DNA of 64,000 nucleotides from Enterobacter sp. Ag1 (GTDB taxonomy: Bacteria > Pseudomonadota > Gammaproteobacteria > Enterobacterales > Enterobacteriaceae). The notes below the pieces were generated by a model. The model did not search any database. It was not told where the DNA came from and saw only the letters and a program-made list of their open reading frames with translations. This document shows, piece after piece, positions 1-8,806 of this stretch (position 1 is its first letter; each line of letters opens with the position of its first letter). Both the position numbers and the translations under genes were made by a program. The stretch covers positions 238,445-302,444 of the forward strand of contig AKXM01000034.1 of the NCBI GenBank assembly GCA_000277545.1. The letters are read 5' to 3'.

Positions 1-681
1 GAAGGCTTAAAATCGATCTTCATTATGCCGCTGATTGGCGTGCTGGTGATTGGCGTACTGATGGTGCTGCTCGGCAAGCCCGTCGCGGCCATCAACAACG
101 GCATGATGGACTGGCTGAGTTCGCTACAACAAGCCAACCCGATCTTGCTGGGTATTGTTGTCGGGGCGATGTGTTCCTTCGATTTTGGCGGCCCGGTCAA
201 CAAAGCAGCGTACGTCACGGGAACATTGCTGCTCGGCCAGGGGAACTTCTTCTTTATGGCCGGCGTATCCGCCGCCTGTATTACGCCTCCGCTGGTCATC
301 GCTCTGGCAACCACTTTCTTCCCCAAAGGTTTTAGCGAAGAGGAGCGCGCGGCCGGGATGGTGAACTATATTCTCGGCTGCACGCATATCACCGAAGGTG
401 CTATCCCCTTTGCAGCGAAAGATCCGCTGCGCGTGATCCCGATGATGATGATCGCCTCTTCCATCTCGGCCGTACTCAGCTACAGCATGCATATAGAAGT
501 CCCGGCACCGCACGGCGGGTTCCTGATCCTGCCGCTGGTCAGCAAACCATTAATCTGGGTGCTCTGCATCCTGGCCGGCTCCGCCTGCGGTGCGGTGATG
601 CTAGGTACGTGGCGACTCTGGAATAACCGCAAACAGCCTACAGCCGGGCTGCAGACAGGAGGTCAGAATGCAACTTTGTGA
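1..681 (+). CDS. PTS fructose-type EIIC component, C-terminal part (5' truncated)
   Basis: The reading frame is open from the first base of the window, so the start lies outside. The visible 226 residues are hydrophobic, with several membrane segments and the fructose-family EIIC signatures GAMCSFDFGGPVNKAAY and GCTHITEGAIPFAAKDP. EIIC forms the inner-membrane sugar channel of a phosphotransferase system; a EIIB domain is usually fused upstream but cannot be seen here. The stop overlaps the next gene (IIA-HPr) by 14 bp, so the two are translationally coupled. The sugar cannot be deduced; fructose or a fructose-like sugar is the family expectation. Confidence 0.88.
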   Translation, partial: EGLKSIFIMPLIGVLVIGVLMVLLGKPVAAINNGMMDWLSSLQQANPILLGIVVGAMCSFDFGGPVNKAAYVTGTLLLGQGNFFFMAGVSAACITPPLVIALATTFFPKGFSEEERAAGMVNYILGCTHITEGAIPFAAKDPLRVIPMMMIASSISAVLSYSMHIEVPAPHGGFLILPLVSKPLIWVLCILAGSACGAVMLGTWRLWNNRKQPTAGLQTGGQNATL

Positions 682-1456
682 ACAGGATATTTTCATCAGC
701 CATGAGCAGGTCGATAAAGTCACTGCGCTCGAGCAAGTCAGCGACAGGCTGGTATCAGCGGGCAATACCACGGCGGAATATCTTCAAGGCATGTTGGCCA
801 GAGAAGCGCAGATTTCCACTTACCTGGGCCACGGCATTGCCATTCCCCACGGCACACCGGATACCCGTCATGCGGTGCTGAGCACTGGCGTAAAAGTGAT
901 TGTATTCCCGCAGGGCGTGGACTGGGGAGAAGATAATGTGGCGTATATGGTGGCCGGGATTGCTGCAAGGTCGAACGAACATCTCGATATTTTGCGTCAG
1001 CTCACCCGGGCGTTGAGCGATGAAGGCGTGCCGCAAGCGCTGGCGAAGGCCACAACGCCGGCTGAGGTTTTAGCGATTCTGACCGGTAATAACGCCGAAA
1101 GTGAGCCACAAACATCCCACACGGAAGGAGAACAGGCCACGTTTGTGATCCGTAATCCTCACGGGCTACATGCCAGACCGAGCGCCGTGCTGGTGAAACT
1201 GATTAAGCAGTTTCAAAGCCGTGTCACCGTTGAGAATATGGACAGCCAGGCCGGGCCCGTTGACGGCAAAAATCTGATGAAGATGGTTTCGTTGGGGGTA
1301 AAAACGGGCCACCGTATACGGTTCACGGCGAATGGCACCGATGCCCGCACGGCGCTTGCAGCCATTGGGCAAAGTATTGATCAGGGGCTGGGAGAGATGC
1401 CTGTCGCCTCGCCAGAACAACCGAAGCGCGGCTGGTTATCCCGCTTGTTTGGTTAA
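668..1456 (+). CDS. PTS EIIA(fructose/mannitol type)-HPr fusion protein
   Basis: Cytoplasmic 262-residue phosphocarrier with two domains. Residues 1-140 are an EIIA of the fructose/mannitol type, with the phosphorylated His61 in the motif GIAIPHGT. Residues about 155-245 are an HPr domain, with phospho-His168 in NPHGLHARPSA. This layout resembles FruB (diphosphoryl transfer protein) but lacks its central module. The residue matching HPr Ser46 is Asn202 (GKNLMKM), so the kinase-regulated serine is missing. The protein probably takes phosphate from EI through its own HPr domain and passes it to the partner IIB/IIC. The coding region begins inside the upstream EIIC gene. Confidence 0.88.
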   Translation: MQLCEQDIFISHEQVDKVTALEQVSDRLVSAGNTTAEYLQGMLAREAQISTYLGHGIAIPHGTPDTRHAVLSTGVKVIVFPQGVDWGEDNVAYMVAGIAARSNEHLDILRQLTRALSDEGVPQALAKATTPAEVLAILTGNNAESEPQTSHTEGEQATFVIRNPHGLHARPSAVLVKLIKQFQSRVTVENMDSQAGPVDGKNLMKMVSLGVKTGHRIRFTANGTDARTALAAIGQSIDQGLGEMPVASPEQPKRGWLSRLFG

Positions 1457-1464
1457 CTTCATTT

Positions 1465-1490
1465 GCCGGATGTCATTGTGGCATCCGGTA
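1465..1490. terminator. Hairpin between convergent PTS and ynfC genes
   Basis: Arms CCGGATG (1466-1472) and CATCCGG (1482-1488) form a 7-bp stem just after the IIA-HPr stop, followed by TATTTG. It lies between two convergent genes and probably ends transcription of the PTS operon. Confidence 0.55.
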
Positions 1491-1508
1491 TTTGTAACAC
1501 CGATACGA

Positions 1509-2219
1509 TCAATAATACTCCACCGTATTTTTAATGGTGTAACGGTCCACCTTTGGCGGCGTGACGGAATCATCCGTCATTTCCAGATCGCAGGACAGCG
1601 AGTTGAAATGGCGGTCATAGTCACAGCTTTGCTTTGCGACCCCGATGATTTTGCCGTTCAGGCTGGTTGTCGCGCTGTAATCCAGCTTTTTCTTTTTATC
1701 GACACCCGCTTTCGCCACGATGGCAAGTTCGCTGTCTTTCGATTTGGTGATTTTCTCCAGCGGATAGCCTTCGCTGTCGTACTTATAGGTCACCAGCACA
1801 TCTTTGCCTTTGGCGGCGGTCACAAAGTCGTTGTCGTCGGTGTCGTAGCTGATGCCCGCGGCAGGCAGTTCAGCAAGCTGGCATTTCCCCTGCAGCCGAA
1901 CGCGTTTTTCAAGGCTGACCGCATCAACATAGTAGTTTGCATCGAGCGTCAGCGATGCCCCGCTGTTGTTCTCCAGATCGTGAAATTCCAGCGTGTCGAA
2001 GCAGCCTTCTTCCGACAGCGTACCGCTGACCCTTTTCAAAACCTGACCTTTGTCGTTCATCAGCGTCTGGCTAAAATCCTTTACCGGGCCGCGCATCGGA
2101 TCGAAATCAAATTCGTTAGAAAAACTGGCCATTTCCGGCGTGTACGCCTGCGGCGACGTCGAGTTATCGCAGCCTACAAGGCTCAAAACCAGCGCACCGA
2201 GGGTAATGATTTTCTTCAC
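1509..2219 (-). CDS. ynfC: YnfC family lipoprotein
   Basis: A 236-residue predicted lipoprotein, the same length as E. coli YnfC, and sharing long identical blocks with it such as TPEMASFSNEFDFDP and RVRLQGKCQLAELP. The GTG at 2219 is chosen as start: AGGAG lies 11 bases upstream and it gives a compact signal peptide (VKKIITLGALVLSLVGC) ending in a lipobox with Cys17. The longer upstream frame would put 18 odd residues before the signal. The function is unknown. The gene is divergent from ynfD, as in E. coli. Confidence 0.88.
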   Translation of the reverse strand: MKKIITLGALVLSLVGCDNSTSPQAYTPEMASFSNEFDFDPMRGPVKDFSQTLMNDKGQVLKRVSGTLSEEGCFDTLEFHDLENNSGASLTLDANYYVDAVSLEKRVRLQGKCQLAELPAAGISYDTDDNDFVTAAKGKDVLVTYKYDSEGYPLEKITKSKDSELAIVAKAGVDKKKKLDYSATTSLNGKIIGVAKQSCDYDRHFNSLSCDLEMTDDSVTPPKVDRYTIKNTVEYY

Positions 2220-2322
2220 GTTTTGCCGCTCTCCTGTTTTTATGTCATAACATGATATAAGCAAATACAACACTTTACACTAAAAGCGCTATTCTTAACG
2301 TTCAACTCAACATAAGGAAGAG

Positions 2323-2598
2323 ATGATGAAACGTACCGTTTGGTTAAGCACGATACTGCTGATCGCTGCCGCACCGGCGTTGGCCGCACAGGGCAGTTGC
2401 GAAAAAGTGAAAGCGGATATTCAGCAGAAAATTGTCAATAACGGCGTGCCTGAGTCAGGCTTCTCGCTCACTATCGTACCTAACGATCAGGCAGACAAAG
2501 CCGGCGGCCAGGTCGTCGGCCACTGTGCGAACGACACGCAAAAAATCGTTTATACCCGTATCGCGGGCGGTGCTGCGCCGGAAAATGAACCGCAATAA
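2323..2598 (+). CDS. ynfD: YnfD, DUF1161 periplasmic protein
   Basis: A 91-residue secreted protein with a signal peptide cleaved after ALAA. It carries the DUF1161 signature: SCEKVKADIQQKIVNNGVP, then VVGHCANDTQKIVYTR, with two conserved cysteines likely to form a disulphide. It closely matches E. coli YnfD. Two ATGs are adjacent (2323 and 2326); AAGGA is better spaced for the second. The function is unknown. It stands between ynfC (divergent) and the ynfE oxidoreductase gene and has its own terminator. Confidence 0.87.
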   Translation: MMKRTVWLSTILLIAAAPALAAQGSCEKVKADIQQKIVNNGVPESGFSLTIVPNDQADKAGGQVVGHCANDTQKIVYTRIAGGAAPENEPQ

Positions 2599-2604
2599 TC
2601 CCCT

Positions 2605-2629
2605 GCAGGGTGCCGGGCACCCTGCTTTC
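2605..2629 (+). terminator. Terminator after ynfD
   Basis: Perfect 10-bp arms GCAGGGTGCC (2605-2614) and GGCACCCTGC (2616-2625) are followed by TTTCC, seven bases after the ynfD stop. The tight loop implies that the last pairs open. Confidence 0.7.
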
Positions 2630-2804
2630 CTTCATCTATTTCCCCTCATCCACCGCAACTTTGACTGGCGTTAATAACGTCTACTCCTAATTAAGTAACA
2701 CTCTTCCCCCGAGCGCCCCCTGACGGGCAGCCTCAGCAATCACCGAACCACAAAAAATACAAATAATAACGTCTTCCACACGACAAAAAGTCATGGAGAG
2801 AGCG

Positions 2805-5246
2805 ATGTCGAACCTCAATCATCCAGGCGGGATTAGCCGCCGCAGCCTGGTAAAATCATCAGCCATTGGCGGCCTGGCCCTCGCCGCAGGCGGCATTTCG
2901 CTGCCTTTTGGTATGCGCAGCGCCGCGGCCGCGGTTGCCGACGCCCTGTCGCCGGAAAATAAAGACAAAGTTGTCTGGGGAGCCTGCTCGGTTAACTGCG
3001 GCAGCCGCTGCGCCCTGCGGCTGCACGTTCGCGACGAAGAGGTTTACTGGGTTGAAACTGACAATACCGGGCTGGACACCTATGGCGACCACCAGGTTCG
3101 CGCCTGCCTGCGCGGGCGCTCCATCCGCCGCAGGATCAACCACCCGGAACGCCTGAATTATCCGATGAAGCGCGTGGGCAAACGGGGCGAAGGTAAATTT
3201 GAACGCATCAGCTGGGACGAAGCGCTGGAGATTGTCAGCCACAGCCTGAAGCAGACCGTTGAAAAATATGGCAACGAAGCGGTCTACATTAATTACTCAT
3301 CCGGCGTGGTTGGCGGGAATATCACCCGCTCTTCCCCTTACGCCTCGCTGGTCGCCAGGCTGATGAACTGCTACGGCGGTTTTCTGAGCCACTACGGCAC
3401 CTACAGCACCGCCCAAATTGCCTGCGCCATGCCGTACACCTACGGCAGCAATGACGGCAACAGCACTTCGGATATCGAAAACAGTAAACTGGTCGTCCTG
3501 TTCGGCAATAATCCAGCAGAAACGCGGATGAGCGGCGGCGGTATCACTTATTACCTTGAACAGGCTCGCGAACGTTCCAACGCCCGCATGATCGTTATCG
3601 ACCCGCGCTACACCGACACTGCGGCAGGCCGGGAAGATGAATGGATCCCTATTCGCCCCGGAACGGATGCCGCGCTGGTGGCCGGGCTTGCCCACGTCAT
3701 GATTAGCGAAAATCTGGTCGACCAGACTTTCCTGGATAAATACTGCGTCGGCTATGACGAGACAACCCTGCCCGCCGATGCCCCGCGCAACGGTCACTAC
3801 AAAGCCTATATTTTAGGTGAAGGCGATGACGGGACAGAGAAAACGCCGCACTGGGCCTCCCGGATAACCGGTATTCCGGTGGACAGAATCATCAAGCTGG
3901 CGCGAGAGATTGCGGGTGCAAAACCCGCTTATATTGCCCAAGGCTGGGGGCCGCAGCGCCAGGCCAACGGCGAGTTGACCTCACGGGCCATCGCCATGCT
4001 GCCGATCCTCACCGGCAACGTGGGGATTAACGGCGGCAACAGCGGCGCGCGTGAATCCACCTATACCATCACCATTGAACGTATGCCGGTGCTGGAAAAC
4101 CCGGTCAAAACGCAGATTTCCTGCTTCAGCTGGACGGATGCCATCACTCGCGGCCCCGAAATGACGGCCAAACGAGACGGCGTGCGCGGGAAAGAGAAGT
4201 TGGACGTGCCGATCAAGTTCATCTGGAACTATGCCGGCAACACGATTATTAACCAGCATTCCGATATCAATAAAACCCACGCCATTTTGCAGGACGATAA
4301 GCAGTGCGAAATGATTGTGGTGATCGAGAACTTTATGACTTCGTCGGCGAAATACGCCGATATCCTGCTGCCGGACCTGATGACCGTCGAGCAGGAGGAC
4401 ATTATTCCTAACGATTACGCCGGTAATATGGGCTACCTGATTTTCATCCAGCCCGCCACCGCGCCTAAGTTTGAGCGCAAGTCTATCTACTGGATGATGA
4501 GCGAAGTGGCTAAACGCTTGGGCGACGAGGTGCATCAGGCCTTCACGGAAGGACGAACCCAGCGCGAGTGGCTGCAATATCTGTACGCGAAAATGCTGGC
4601 GAAAGACCCGGCGCTGCCTGCTTATGAAGATCTGCGGGCGATGGGTATTTACAAGCGTAAAGATCCGGCTGGCCATTTTGTGGCTTACAAAAAATTCCGC
4701 GAAGATCCTCAGGCCAACCCACTCAAAACGCCGTCCGGGAAAATTGAAATCTACTCCAGCAAGCTTGCCGGAATTGCCGCCAGCTGGGAGCTGGAAAAAG
4801 ATGAAACCATCAGTCCGCTGCCGGTGTATGCCTCGACGTTTGAAGGCTGGGACTCTCCGCAGCGCAGCGAGTTTCCCCTCCAGCTGTTTGGTTTCCACTA
4901 CAAATCCAGGACCCACTCAACCTACGGCAACATTGACGTCCTGCAGGCCGCCGCGCGTCAGGAAGTCTGGATTAATCCACTCGACGCAAAACGTCGCGGC
5001 ATCGCCAACGGCGACAAAGTCAGCGTGTTTAACGGGCGCGGTGAAGTGCATATTGAGGCGAAGGTCACCCCGCGCATCATGCCTGGCGTTGCCGCTATGG
5101 GCCAGGGCGCCTGGCATGACGCCGACATGAACGGCGACCGCATTGACCACGGCGCCTGCATTAATACGCTAACCACGCACCGCCCTTCACCGCTGGCAAA
5201 AGGCAACCCCCAGCATACCAATCTGGTTGAAATTAAGAAGATTTAA
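2805..5246 (+). CDS. ynfE: DMSO/selenate reductase-type molybdopterin catalytic subunit (YnfE/YnfF)
   Basis: An 813-residue molybdopterin oxidoreductase, nearly colinear with E. coli YnfE/YnfF (about 808 residues). The N-terminus has a twin-arginine signal (SRRSLVK) for folded export to the periplasm. A CSVNCGSRC motif and a later cysteine (ACLRG) bind an N-terminal [4Fe-4S] cluster; the Ser in HYGTYSTAQ aligns with the Mo-ligating Ser of DmsA. ATG 2805 is preferred over 2793 because GGAG lies six bases upstream. Family members reduce S- or N-oxides or selenate. Normally they pair with an Fe-S subunit (YnfG) and a membrane anchor (YnfH). Here neither follows: the next gene is the chaperone dmsD. 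Confidence 0.9.
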   Translation: MSNLNHPGGISRRSLVKSSAIGGLALAAGGISLPFGMRSAAAAVADALSPENKDKVVWGACSVNCGSRCALRLHVRDEEVYWVETDNTGLDTYGDHQVRACLRGRSIRRRINHPERLNYPMKRVGKRGEGKFERISWDEALEIVSHSLKQTVEKYGNEAVYINYSSGVVGGNITRSSPYASLVARLMNCYGGFLSHYGTYSTAQIACAMPYTYGSNDGNSTSDIENSKLVVLFGNNPAETRMSGGGITYYLEQARERSNARMIVIDPRYTDTAAGREDEWIPIRPGTDAALVAGLAHVMISENLVDQTFLDKYCVGYDETTLPADAPRNGHYKAYILGEGDDGTEKTPHWASRITGIPVDRIIKLAREIAGAKPAYIAQGWGPQRQANGELTSRAIAMLPILTGNVGINGGNSGARESTYTITIERMPVLENPVKTQISCFSWTDAITRGPEMTAKRDGVRGKEKLDVPIKFIWNYAGNTIINQHSDINKTHAILQDDKQCEMIVVIENFMTSSAKYADILLPDLMTVEQEDIIPNDYAGNMGYLIFIQPATAPKFERKSIYWMMSEVAKRLGDEVHQAFTEGRTQREWLQYLYAKMLAKDPALPAYEDLRAMGIYKRKDPAGHFVAYKKFREDPQANPLKTPSGKIEIYSSKLAGIAASWELEKDETISPLPVYASTFEGWDSPQRSEFPLQLFGFHYKSRTHSTYGNIDVLQAAARQEVWINPLDAKRRGIANGDKVSVFNGRGEVHIEAKVTPRIMPGVAAMGQGAWHDADMNGDRIDHGACINTLTTHRPSPLAKGNPQHTNLVEIKKI

Positions 5247-5253
5247 GCGTGAT

Positions 5254-5316
5254 GGCAAAGGCTTATCGCTTTGCCTGTATTCACCCGGCTCCAGCGACGT
5301 GTAGCGGAGCCGGGTG
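5254..5316 (+). repeat. Two tandem stem-loops in the ynfE-dmsD junction
   Basis: Hairpin 1 has arms GGCAAAG (5254-5260) and CTTTGCC (5269-5275). Hairpin 2 has perfect 11-bp arms CACCCGGCTCC (5282-5292) and GGAGCCGGGTG (5306-5316). Neither is followed by a T-run, so these are not classic terminators. They occupy the place where ynfG and ynfH lie in E. coli, and may stabilise the upstream mRNA or mark a deletion scar. Confidence 0.6.
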
Positions 5317-5336
5317 CCCGACGAAAAGGAATGAAA

Positions 5337-5963
5337 ATGCTCTCTGAACAACAACGCCTGTCGGCGATAGCCCTTAGCGGCCGGGTGCTCGGAGCCCTGT
5401 TTTATCATGCCCCCAACCACCCGGACAGCGCCGCGCTGATGGCGATGCTTGCCGTACCGGACTGGGTGAGCGAATGGCCGTTCCAGACCCCAACGCTGGC
5501 GGCAGTTGCGCCTCTCATGGCTGCAGGCCTGGCGGATCAGGCCACGCCGATAAACGAAGAGTTCCAGCGCCTGTTCATCGGCCCTTATGCGCTGCCGGCC
5601 CCGCCGTGGGGCTCGGTCTATCTCGACAAAGAAAATGTGCTGTTTGGCGACTCGCTGCTTGAGCTTCGCCAGTGGATGCGGACCCAAGGCTTTGCCCCAC
5701 AGACGGAACAAAACGAGCCTGAAGATCATTTTGGCTTAATGCTGATGCTGGCGGCCTGGCTGGCCGACCAGGGGCAGCGGCAGCCGTTGGATGAGCTGCT
5801 GGCCTGGCATCTGCTGCCCTGGGCCGAACGTTATCTGAGCCTGTTTACCGAAAACACAGCGAATGATTTCTATCGTGGCCTGGGCGAGCTGGCAAAACTG
5901 ACCCTCTCAGGCTGGCAAAACGGCATGTTGATGCCCGTCGCCAGCAAAGAACTGCATTTCTAA
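5337..5963 (+). CDS. dmsD: Tat proofreading chaperone DmsD
   Basis: A 208-residue cytoplasmic chaperone of the TorD/DmsD family. Family motifs visible are LFIGPYALPAPPWGSVYLD, ENVLFGDS and the hallmark EPEDHFGLML. DmsD binds the twin-arginine leader of DmsA/YnfE-type enzymes during cofactor insertion, which fits its position directly after ynfE. ATG 5337 is chosen because AGGA ends six bases upstream; ATG 5331 would abut the ribosome-binding site. Its retention argues that the lone YnfE-like enzyme is still matured and exported. Confidence 0.9.
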   Translation: MLSEQQRLSAIALSGRVLGALFYHAPNHPDSAALMAMLAVPDWVSEWPFQTPTLAAVAPLMAAGLADQATPINEEFQRLFIGPYALPAPPWGSVYLDKENVLFGDSLLELRQWMRTQGFAPQTEQNEPEDHFGLMLMLAAWLADQGQRQPLDELLAWHLLPWAERYLSLFTENTANDFYRGLGELAKLTLSGWQNGMLMPVASKELHF

Positions 5964-6275
5964 GAATCCTGGGCTTTCAGGAAGCCGGACGCATCCGGTT
6001 TCCTGAAAAAACGAGGATTTCTGCACCCCATGAATGTGACAACGTCACCTTGCATTAACATTTTTAAGACAAATCTTTACTTTTCATCCACAGGCCACAT
6101 GCCATAAGGCCTGAGCATCAGTTTATCGACTGAATCATTAGCCTCTTAATTGTCCCTTAAACTGGAATCCTTCCCGCTACGTTGCTATAGCTCCAGACAC
6201 CCTGCCGACACATGGCATAACAACAGGCCGCCTCCCCGGCGGCGATAACGCGTGCACACAGGGAGACACACTGCA
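5964..6275. other. Intergenic region dmsD-osmoprotectant operon
   Basis: No gene seen. A long imperfect hairpin (5975-6008) pairs TTTCAGGAA with TTCCTGAAA around CCGG arms; it may end dmsD transcription although no T-run follows. A short dyad GTGAC-N3-GTCAC lies at 6036-6048. CTATAGCT near 6185 resembles a sigma-S-like -10 element, which would suit an osmotic-stress operon, but I cannot assign a promoter with confidence. Confidence 0.4.
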
Positions 6276-6992
6276 ATGCAAAACGCATCCTTCGCAACAC
6301 GGTTCTTACTTGGGCTAGTGGCGCTGATTTTAGTGCTTGCTCTGGTGGTTTGGGGCATCGGCCTCGACACACTGAAAGCCCGGCAGGTCGATTTACTCTA
6401 TCTCGGGCAGCAGCACCTGATTCTGGTGTTCAGCTCAATGGCGCTCGCCCTGCTGGTCGGTATCCCCAGCGGAATATTGCTCAGCCGCCCTGCGGCTCGC
6501 CGCTGGGCCGAGTACGTCATGCAGATTTTTAATATCGGCAACACGCTGCCGCCGCTGGCGGTGTTAGCTCTGGCGATGGTGATTATCGGCATTGGCGACA
6601 AACCGGCGATCGTCGCCCTGTTTCTTGCCTCACTGCTTCCGATTGTCCGTAATACCTATGCCGGGCTTTGCAGCGTTCCTCCGTCACTGATAGAAGCCGC
6701 CAATGGGATTGGCATGACCAAATTCCAGCGGCTGCGTCAGGTGGAGATCCCCAACGCCTGGCCGGTGATCCTGTCCGGCGTGCGGATTGCCACCGCCATC
6801 AACGTCGGCACCGCCCCGCTGGCCTTTCTTATCGGCGCGAGCAGCTACGGAGAGCTTATTTTCCCGGGGATTTACCTGAACGATTTCCCAACGCTGATAC
6901 TCGGCGCCGTGGCGACGGCACTGTTTGCGCTCATCCTCGACTTAGCGCTTGCAAGCCTGGGGCGGGTGCTCAGCCCCCACACCGCCCAATAA
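6276..6992 (+). CDS. Osmoprotectant ABC transporter permease (OsmY/YehY type)
   Basis: A 238-residue inner-membrane permease with about six hydrophobic segments and the BPD-type EAA motif (EAANGIGMTKFQRLRQVEIP) that docks the ATPase. It resembles the ProW/OpuCB family and Salmonella OsmU permeases. ATG 6276 follows GGGAGA with good spacing; a GTG at 6252 is less likely. It is the first gene of a five-gene same-strand cluster: permease, binding protein, permease, lipoprotein, ATPase. The Salmonella symbol osmY is not used because it clashes with the unrelated E. coli osmY. Confidence 0.88.
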   Translation: MQNASFATRFLLGLVALILVLALVVWGIGLDTLKARQVDLLYLGQQHLILVFSSMALALLVGIPSGILLSRPAARRWAEYVMQIFNIGNTLPPLAVLALAMVIIGIGDKPAIVALFLASLLPIVRNTYAGLCSVPPSLIEAANGIGMTKFQRLRQVEIPNAWPVILSGVRIATAINVGTAPLAFLIGASSYGELIFPGIYLNDFPTLILGAVATALFALILDLALASLGRVLSPHTAQ

Positions 6993-7010
6993 CAACAATA
7001 AGGAGCGTGT

Positions 7011-7916
7011 ATGAAACTGCTTTCACGGATGCTAACTACGGCGTTTGCCGCAGCCTCCCTTATCGCCACCCAGGCTCAGGCAGCACCGCTGATTCTGGCG
7101 ACCAAAAGCTTTACCGAGCAGCATATTCTGTCGGCCATGACCACGCAGTATCTGGCTAAAAAGGGCTTTCAGGTGACGCCGCAGACCAACATTGCCACCG
7201 TAATTTCCCGCAATGCGATGATCAACAAGCAGATTGATATGACCTGGGAGTACACCGGCACCTCGCTGATTATCTTTAACCACATTAATCAGCGAATGAC
7301 GCCGGAAGAGTCGTACAACACGGTCAAAAAACTGGACGCAAAGCTGGGCCTCGTCTGGCTTAAACCCGCGGAGATGAACAACACTTACGCCTTTGCCATG
7401 AAGCGCGAACGGGCAGAAAAAGAAGGCATTACCACGATGTCGCAGCTGGTGGAGCGCATCGAACATGTGCGCCAGACCGACCCAAAACATAACTGGATGC
7501 TGGGCCTGGATCTGGAGTTTGCCGGGCGCAGCGACGGCCTGAAGCCGCTGCAGCAGGTGTACAACATGCCGCTGGACCGCCCGCAAATTCGCCAGATGGA
7601 CCCCGGCCTTGTCTATAACGCCATCCGCGACGGGTTTGTTGATGCCGGTCTGATCTACACCACCGACGGGCGTATGAAGGGCTTTGACCTGAAAGCGCTG
7701 GTGGACGATAAGGGCTTCTTCCCAAGTTACGCTGTCACGCCCGTGGTGCGTAAAGACGTGCTGGACTCGCACCCGGGCCTTGAGGCGGCGCTGAACACCC
7801 TATCGTCCGAGCTGAACAATGAGGTGATAACAACCCTGAACGCTAAAGTTGATATCGACCATGAAACCCCGCAGCAGGTGGCCCGTGAATTCCTGCAGCA
7901 GAAAGGCTTGCTCTGA
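7011..7916 (+). CDS. osmX: Osmoprotectant-binding periplasmic protein
   Basis: A 301-residue periplasmic solute-binding protein with a signal peptide cleaved after AQAA. The mature start, [17 protein letters not shown], is typical of the OpuAC/YehZ/OsmX betaine-choline binding family; the later blocks MTWEYTGTS and [11 protein letters not shown] also fit. It captures glycine betaine or related solutes and delivers them to the two flanking permeases. AAGGAG lies just upstream of ATG 7011. In Salmonella the equivalent OsmU operon is induced by osmotic stress. Confidence 0.9.
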   Translation: MKLLSRMLTTAFAAASLIATQAQAAPLILATKSFTEQHILSAMTTQYLAKKGFQVTPQTNIATVISRNAMINKQIDMTWEYTGTSLIIFNHINQRMTPEESYNTVKKLDAKLGLVWLKPAEMNNTYAFAMKRERAEKEGITTMSQLVERIEHVRQTDPKHNWMLGLDLEFAGRSDGLKPLQQVYNMPLDRPQIRQMDPGLVYNAIRDGFVDAGLIYTTDGRMKGFDLKALVDDKGFFPSYAVTPVVRKDVLDSHPGLEAALNTLSSELNNEVITTLNAKVDIDHETPQQVAREFLQQKGLL

Positions 7917-7925
7917 GGAGGTATC

Positions 7926-8564
7926 GTGGAAACGTTACATTATATGATTGATAACGCAGGGTATATTGGCTCTCTCACCCTGCATCACCTGTGGCTGGTG
8001 CTGATCGCCGTCGGCCTGGCAATCCTGATTGGCGTGCCGCTGGGCATTCTTATCGTGCGCCATAAATGGCTTGCCACGCCAATACTCGGTTTTGCCACTA
8101 TTTTGCTCACCATTCCGTCCGTGGCGCTGTTCGGCCTGATGATTCCCCTGTTTTCGCTGATCGGTCAGGGTATTGGCGTAGTCCCTGCGGTGACGGCGGT
8201 GTTCCTGTATTCGCTGCTGCCGATTGTCCGCAATACCCACACCGCGCTGGACAGCCTGCCGCCGGGGTTACGTGAGGCCGGGCGAGGCATCGGGATGACG
8301 TTTTGGCAGCGCCTGCGCTGGGTGGAAATTCCAATGGCGCTGCCGGTGATTTTTGGCGGAATTCGAACCGCGGTGGTGATGAACATTGGCGTCATGGCCA
8401 TTGCCGCCGTCATTGGCGCGGGCGGTCTGGGCTTGCTGCTGCTTAATGGCATCGGCGGGAGTGATATCCGCATGCTCATTGCCGGGGCGGTGATGATCTG
8501 CCTGTTAGCCATCGTGCTCGACTGGCTGCTGCATCGTCTGCAGCTGCATTTCACTAAATGGTAA
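7926..8564 (+). CDS. osmW: Osmoprotectant ABC transporter permease (OsmW type)
   Basis: A 212-residue permease with about five to six membrane segments and the EAA loop REAGRGIGMTFWQRLRWVEIP. It starts with GTG, preceded nine bases after the osmX stop by a strong GAGGAGGT ribosome-binding site. It pairs with the first permease as a heterodimeric channel; having two permease genes either side of the binding protein matches Salmonella osmU and E. coli yehWXYZ. Confidence 0.9.
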   Translation: METLHYMIDNAGYIGSLTLHHLWLVLIAVGLAILIGVPLGILIVRHKWLATPILGFATILLTIPSVALFGLMIPLFSLIGQGIGVVPAVTAVFLYSLLPIVRNTHTALDSLPPGLREAGRGIGMTFWQRLRWVEIPMALPVIFGGIRTAVVMNIGVMAIAAVIGAGGLGLLLLNGIGGSDIRMLIAGAVMICLLAIVLDWLLHRLQLHFTKW

Positions 8565-8575
8565 AAGAGGCCGCT

Positions 8576-8773
8576 ATGCGTTTTATCCCACTCTGCATAC
8601 TTTCAACGCTGGCGCTGCTGACCGCCTGCTCTTCCCGCCCAGCGCCAGAACCGCCTCAGGACACCCCAGAGTGCATGAACTATCGCCATATGATGACCGC
8701 ACCTATGCTGCCGGACGCGGTACAGCGTCTGAAACAAAAGTGTGAAGACTCCCGCCGCAAGCTCATGAATTAA
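8576..8773 (+). CDS. Small predicted lipoprotein within the osmoprotectant operon
   Basis: A 65-residue protein with a clear lipoprotein signal (lipobox LTAC, Cys18), a proline-rich linker, and a short charged helix holding two cysteines (PECMNY and KQKCED). AGAGG precedes ATG 8576. It starts 11 bases after osmW and lies 33 bases before the ATPase gene, so it is almost certainly co-transcribed. I do not recognise it. Its Cys pair suggests a disulphide-stabilised helical hairpin; a role at the envelope in osmotic adaptation is inference from position only. Confidence 0.75.
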   Translation: MRFIPLCILSTLALLTACSSRPAPEPPQDTPECMNYRHMMTAPMLPDAVQRLKQKCEDSRRKLMN

Positions 8774-8806
8774 GGTGCTGAGACCAGCGCCAAAGAGGAC
8801 CCGATA

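Noticed and set aside
1332..2255. 307-codon plus-strand frame opposite ynfC
   Set aside because: Antisense shadow of ynfC, which is clearly homologous to a known protein; starts inside the PTS gene.
3981..4916. 311-codon minus-strand frame inside ynfE
   Set aside because: GC-rich third positions of ynfE create long antisense frames; His/Arg-rich composition, no homology.
5282..5316. Hairpin after ynfE as an intrinsic terminator
   Set aside because: Strong stem but no following T-run, and dmsD needs to be expressed from upstream; kept only as a stem-loop.
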